Shown: positions 13,086 to 15,643 of the stretch, piece by piece
How the letters are laid out: the number at the start of each line of letters is the position of its first letter
Position numbering within the stretch: the stretch's first letter is position 1
Assembly: GCA_050730675.1 (NCBI GenBank)
Contig: JBOHNM010000099.1
Coordinates: forward strand, 1-15,643
DNA length: 15,643 bases
Source of the DNA: JBOHNM01 sp050730675
GTDB lineage: Bacteria > Planctomycetota > Phycisphaerae > Phycisphaerales > UBA1924
Direction of reading: 5' to 3'
Made by a program: the position numbers and the translations under genes
The notes under the pieces: generated by a model
What the model saw: only the letters and a program-made list of their open reading frames with translations
Database searches by the model: none
Told to the model about the DNA's origin: nothing

Positions 13086-13421
13086 ATGCACGACACTAAC
13101 GCCGAGGGCAACGACTACTTCAAGTGCGATTTCTGTCATCAATCGTGGAGCGACGAGCGCCCGATGATCGAGGGGCATCAGGGGAGCCTGATCTGCGCCA
13201 AGTGCCTCAGCACGGCGTACTCCGAGGTCGTCTACCACGAGCACGGGCAGGAGAACATCGCCGCCAAGTGCGGGATGTGCCTCGAGACGCGCAACGAGAA
13301 CAAGTGGTCCAGCCCGATGTACCCCGAGGCGATCATCTGTCGCCGGTGCATCAAGCAGGGCGCCGTAACGATGGAGCGGGACGAAGAGATGAACTGGAAG
13401 CGTCCGCCGCGGCCCGAGTGA
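13086..13421 (+). CDS. Small protein with two tandem ClpX-type C4 zinc ribbons
   Basis: The protein is 111 residues long and begins 7 nt after plsY, with no Shine-Dalgarno site, so translation is probably coupled. Two zinc ribbons have identical spacing: C14-x2-C17-x19-C37-x2-C40 and C62-x2-C65-x19-C85-x2-C88. The first, KCDFCHQSW...SLICAKC, closely resembles the N-terminal zinc-binding domain of ClpX (CxFC, about 18 residues, ICxxC). The second, KCGMCLETR...AIICRRC, is a weaker copy. There is no AAA+ module, membrane segment or signal peptide. The C-terminus is charged (EEMNWKRPPRPE). Known ClpX zinc domains dimerise and bind adaptors and substrates, so an adaptor or scaffold role is possible but is only inference. 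McsA-like proteins also carry CxxC pairs and are an alternative comparison. I know no named family for it. Confidence 0.85.
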   Translation: MHDTNAEGNDYFKCDFCHQSWSDERPMIEGHQGSLICAKCLSTAYSEVVYHEHGQENIAAKCGMCLETRNENKWSSPMYPEAIICRRCIKQGAVTMERDEEMNWKRPPRPE

Positions 13422-13424
13422 TTT

Positions 13425-13904
13425 TCAGGCGGGTGCGGCGACAGGGGAAGCTGATGTAGCGATGGAGGGTGCATCGAGCACGAGCGTGATCGGTCCGTCG
13501 TTCACCAGCGCCACATCCATGTGGGCACGAAACACTCCCGTCTGCACCGGCACGCCGTGGGCGGCGACCATGGCCGCGAATTTCTCGAACATCGGCTGCG
13601 ACAGTTCCGGGCGCATCGCCTGGTCGAACCCCGGCCGCCGGCCCTTGCGGGCGTCGCCCGCGAGCGTGAAGTTGGGTACCAGCAGGATGCCGCCGCCGAC
13701 ATCGCGCACGCTCAAGTTCATCTTTCCCTGGGCATCCTCGAAGATCCGCAGATCCGGCAGCTTGTCGGCCATCCACGCCAGCTGTGCCTCGTCATCGCCC
13801 GTGAACAACCCCACAAGCACCATCAGCCCCTGGCCGATCTCCGCGCGCACCGCGCCCTCGACCGTTACCGACGCTTTAGATACACGCTGGATCACCACAC
13901 GCAC
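13425..13904 (-). CDS. dtd: D-aminoacyl-tRNA deacylase
   Basis: DTD hydrolyses D-amino acids (and glycine mischarged on tRNA-Ala) from tRNA, a cytosolic proofreading step. The protein is 159 residues from the GTG at 13904, slightly longer than the usual 145 because of an Ala/Ser-rich tail. The start, MRVVIQRVSKASVTVEG, and the middle GLMVLVGLFTGD are typical. The second active-site motif is present as NDGPIT (135-140). The first, normally SQFT, reads PNFT (77-80), so Thr80 is kept but Ser-Gln is replaced by Pro-Asn. GRRPGFDQAM (88-97) follows as usual. It lies 24 bp after the glycosyltransferase on the same strand and shares its transcript. Its stop is 3 bp from the stop of the zinc-ribbon gene, so the two transcripts must overlap at their 3' ends. 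Confidence 0.93.
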   Translation of the reverse strand: MRVVIQRVSKASVTVEGAVRAEIGQGLMVLVGLFTGDDEAQLAWMADKLPDLRIFEDAQGKMNLSVRDVGGGILLVPNFTLAGDARKGRRPGFDQAMRPELSQPMFEKFAAMVAAHGVPVQTGVFRAHMDVALVNDGPITLVLDAPSIATSASPVAAPA

Positions 13905-13928
13905 GATTGCGCTCCGGTTCGCGACGTC

Positions 13929-14711
13929 TCACGGCTTCGCGGCATTCTGCCCCCGCGCCCGCTCCAGCACCAGCGCGTGCTTGGTGTACGCATGGGCCGC
14001 GATGCTCGCCGCCGCCGCCCACCCGCGCCACCCATCGCGGAACGCCTGCTTGATCACCATCTGCTTCAGGAACGCCGCCGGCGGCGACGTGAGCAAACGC
14101 CAGTAGCTCCCGCGGTTGCCCGCCGCCACCATCCCCTGCGCGCTGATCCGCGCGTAGTTCACCTGCTTGGCGAACTGCTCCTCGATCGTGTTGAACGAGT
14201 CGTGCCGAAGCACACCATTGAGCCGTTCGATCCGGTCGCCCGCCTTCCGCGGCATCATCTTGTCGTGCGGGTCCATCCCGCCCCAGGCGCAGCGCTCGCG
14301 ACGCACCAGCCGCAGCCGCCACTCCGGTTGCCACGCGTAGTTCAAGTACCCGCCGGCGTACCACACCTTGCGGTTCACCTCGTACCCAGCGACCGTCGCA
14401 TCCCCGCCATTCTCCAGCGCCTGCTCGATCGACTTGCACAGGTCCTCCTGCACGCTCTCGTCGGTGTCGATGCACAGCGTCCACGCCCGCGTTGTTGCGT
14501 CCAGCGCCTTCTGCTTGGTCTTCACGTGCCCCAGCCACTCCGACCGCACGACCCTCGCCCCAAATCTCTCGAGGATCTCGATCGTCCCGTCCGTCGACCC
14601 GTTGTCCACCGCCACGATCTCCGACGCGAGCTCGCGCACCGAGCGCAGCGTCGCCTCGATCGTCGCGGCGTTGTTCTTGCACGCCATCGCAATGGAAAGG
14701 TCCAGCGGCAC
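13929..14711 (-). CDS. Family 2 glycosyltransferase, WaaE/KdtX-like
   Basis: The protein is 260 residues long. The N-terminal GT-A fold includes IAMACKNNAATIEATLRSV (7-25), IVAVDNGSTDGT (32-43) and the metal/nucleotide motif CIDTDE (80-85, an Asp-x-Asp). This pattern and the following ALDATTRAWTLC match the WaaE/KdtX group that adds glucose to the LPS core from a nucleotide sugar. Residues 111-170 hold VNRKVWYAGGYLNYAWQPEWRLRLVRRERCAW, with the W-R-LRLxR phrase typical of the group. The C-terminal part (about 180-245) is basic and aromatic and may dock at the membrane face. There is no transmembrane anchor of the polyprenyl-synthase type. The start is GTG at 14711, 8 nt after GATAAC on the minus strand. 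The WaaP-like kinase diverges from it 59 bp away, which supports an envelope glycolipid role. The exact sugar is unknown. Confidence 0.9.
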   Translation of the reverse strand: MPLDLSIAMACKNNAATIEATLRSVRELASEIVAVDNGSTDGTIEILERFGARVVRSEWLGHVKTKQKALDATTRAWTLCIDTDESVQEDLCKSIEQALENGGDATVAGYEVNRKVWYAGGYLNYAWQPEWRLRLVRRERCAWGGMDPHDKMMPRKAGDRIERLNGVLRHDSFNTIEEQFAKQVNYARISAQGMVAAGNRGSYWRLLTSPPAAFLKQMVIKQAFRDGWRGWAAAASIAAHAYTKHALVLERARGQNAAKP

Positions 14712-14769
14712 GGGACCATGTTATCGCCGCGCCCCCGCGCCCTCCGCCCCCGCCCGACTAACCTCGCCC
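14712..14769. promoter_or_regulatory. Divergent promoter region between glycosyltransferase and kinase
   Basis: In only 58 bp two start regions diverge. On the minus strand GATAAC (14725-14720) lies 8 nt before the GTG of the glycosyltransferase. On the plus strand TAACCT (14759-14764) lies 5 nt before the GTG of the kinase. Neither has a clear -35 element or a Shine-Dalgarno site. Both are weak calls. Confidence 0.35.
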
Positions 14770-15534
14770 GTGGCCACGGACCTTCCACCTCCCGCGATCC
14801 TTGCCGCACTGCGCGACCTCCACCCCACTCGGGCGCAAGTCATCAAGCGCGACGGCGATGCCGAGGTCCTCGCCACGGAACTGCTCGGCCAACCCGTGAT
14901 CATCAAACGCTGGCGGGCCCGTTCGGCCTATGAGAAGCTCAAGATGAAACTCGGCTTCGGCCGCGCCAATCGCCACGCCCGCGGCACGCGCCGCCTGCAA
15001 GACAGCGGCATCCCCACCGCCCGCGTCCTCGCCTCCCAACTCCTCCCCGAGCAAGACGGCACGCTCGCCCAGACCCTCATCCTCGAGCGCCTCCCCGGCA
15101 AGACCGTCCTCGAGCATCTCGCCGACAACGACCTCTCCCCGCGCCAGCAGCACGCCCTCGCCCGACGCATCGCCCTCGATATGGCCGCCCTCATCCGCGC
15201 GGGTTACTACAACCGCGACCACAAGCCCTCCAACCTGATCGTCACCAGCACCGACGCCGCCGACCCGCGCGCGGCGGTCATCGACACCGTCGCCATCCGC
15301 CGCGCCGGCGATATCGGCGCCATCCGCATGCTCGCCTCGCTCTACATCGAGCCCCTCGGCTGCGGCGTTCCGCCCCGCCGCGCCTTGGCCTTCCGCGTCG
15401 TCCGCACGCTCGCGAACGAGGGGCTGGGCAAGCCCTACCAGCAGCTCTGGATGTACGCGGGCAACGTGATCCGCAACCATGGCGATGCGAAACCGAAGAT
15501 CAGTCCGCTGCAGCCATCCTCGCCTGTCGCTTAA
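14770..15534 (+). CDS. Kdo/WaaP-family lipopolysaccharide kinase-like protein
   Basis: The protein is 254 residues from the GTG at 14770. WaaP and related small kinases phosphorylate sugars of the LPS inner core at the cytosolic face of the inner membrane, using a minimal protein-kinase fold. Visible elements are VIIKRWR (43-49, ATP Lys46), the basic stretch YEKLKMKLGFGRANRHARGTRRL (54-76), the hinge TLILERLPGKTV (102-113), and the catalytic loop YYNRDHKPSNLIV (146-158, Asp150 and Asn155). VIDT (170-173) follows in place of DFG, with Asp172 as the metal ligand. The usual His before RD is Asn. No membrane segment is seen. The frame is open far upstream, to 14368, but that part overlaps the glycosyltransferase antisense and is rejected. 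The divergent glycosyltransferase neighbour fits an LPS-core role. An unrelated small-molecule kinase remains possible. Confidence 0.85.
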   Translation: MATDLPPPAILAALRDLHPTRAQVIKRDGDAEVLATELLGQPVIIKRWRARSAYEKLKMKLGFGRANRHARGTRRLQDSGIPTARVLASQLLPEQDGTLAQTLILERLPGKTVLEHLADNDLSPRQQHALARRIALDMAALIRAGYYNRDHKPSNLIVTSTDAADPRAAVIDTVAIRRAGDIGAIRMLASLYIEPLGCGVPPRRALAFRVVRTLANEGLGKPYQQLWMYAGNVIRNHGDAKPKISPLQPSSPVA

Positions 15535-15582
15535 CCCTCTCTCCGCTGGCGCAACTGCTGTTTTACGGTTACCCTGCGTCAT

Positions 15583-15643
15583 ATGCCTGCCGTCAGTCCC
15601 AAAAAGCCGCTGAAGCTCGCTGCGCCCACGGCCAAAGCCAATC
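15583..15643 (+). CDS. Start of a further gene, cut by window edge
   Basis: An ATG at 15583 opens a frame of 20 codons (PAVSPKKPLKLAAPTAKAN after the Met) that runs off the window. The Lys/Ala/Pro composition looks like a disordered N-terminus. TACCCT (15570-15575) lies 7 nt before the ATG, resembling other putative leaderless starts here, and no Shine-Dalgarno site is present. The product cannot be identified from this much sequence. Confidence 0.45.
   Translation, partial: MPAVSPKKPLKLAAPTAKAN

Noticed and set aside
14368..14769. In-frame upstream extension of the kinase reading frame
   Set aside because: It runs antisense through the start of the glycosyltransferase, is Ser/Ala-rich without domain features, and the kinase fold begins after the GTG at 14770.

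Overview
The window is about 15.6 kb of GC-rich bacterial chromosome, with dense protein-coding genes on both strands and no rRNA, tRNA, CRISPR array or mobile element that I can support. The best taxonomic guess is a planctomycete of the Phycisphaerae type. This is inferred from two secreted proteins ending in a Pro-Gly/Ala-Leu-rich segment and an Arg-run sorting tail (PEP-CTERM-like), a planctomycete-style prepilin-like protein, an apparent mix of Shine-Dalgarno and leaderless starts, and the gene mix. No marker gene fixes the lineage.

Layout. (1) 1-1608, minus strand: a gene pair in the order of Bacillus ywlC-ywlE-ywlF. The first gene fuses a Sua5/TsaC-like domain to a low-molecular-weight phosphatase. 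The second is rpiB, whose start overlaps the first gene's stop (ATGA) and which runs off the window edge. (2) 1643-3719, plus strand: a sigma70-like promoter, a long structured leader, and two paralogous exported PEP-CTERM-like proteins, each followed by a strong hairpin terminator. (3) 3915-4931: a prepilin-like protein, then a terminator that overlaps the annotated start of comEC. (4) 5001-7460: a full-length ComEC/Rec2 DNA uptake channel whose C-terminal metallo-beta-lactamase-like domain has lost metal ligands. (5) 7473-9899, minus strand: a large secreted protein of unknown function and an HU-family DNA-binding protein. (6) 10083-13421, plus strand: clpS-like adaptor, D-2-hydroxyacid dehydrogenase, thymidylate kinase, plsY, and a small protein with two ClpX-like zinc ribbons. 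(7) 13425-14711, minus strand: D-aminoacyl-tRNA deacylase and a family 2 glycosyltransferase. (8) 14770-15534, plus strand: a WaaP-like kinase, divergent from the glycosyltransferase, and then the beginning of one more gene.

How they fit together. Most genes are housekeeping: pentose phosphate, dTTP synthesis, phospholipid synthesis, tRNA proofreading, nucleoid, and LPS core modification. The most interesting layer is sequence divergence at functional sites. The Sua5-like domain lacks most of the KxR/SxN tetrad, while its fused phosphatase keeps the Thr that marks YwlE-type protein-arginine phosphatases. ClpS lacks the residues that grip the N-degron amino group. A stand-alone tandem ClpX-type zinc protein lies 2.7 kb from clpS. 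ComEC appears to lack a working nuclease domain, and DTD carries PN in place of SQ in its first motif. Several starts sit 5-8 nt after a -10-like box, suggesting leaderless mRNAs. The G/C strand bias flips near 13 kb regardless of gene direction.
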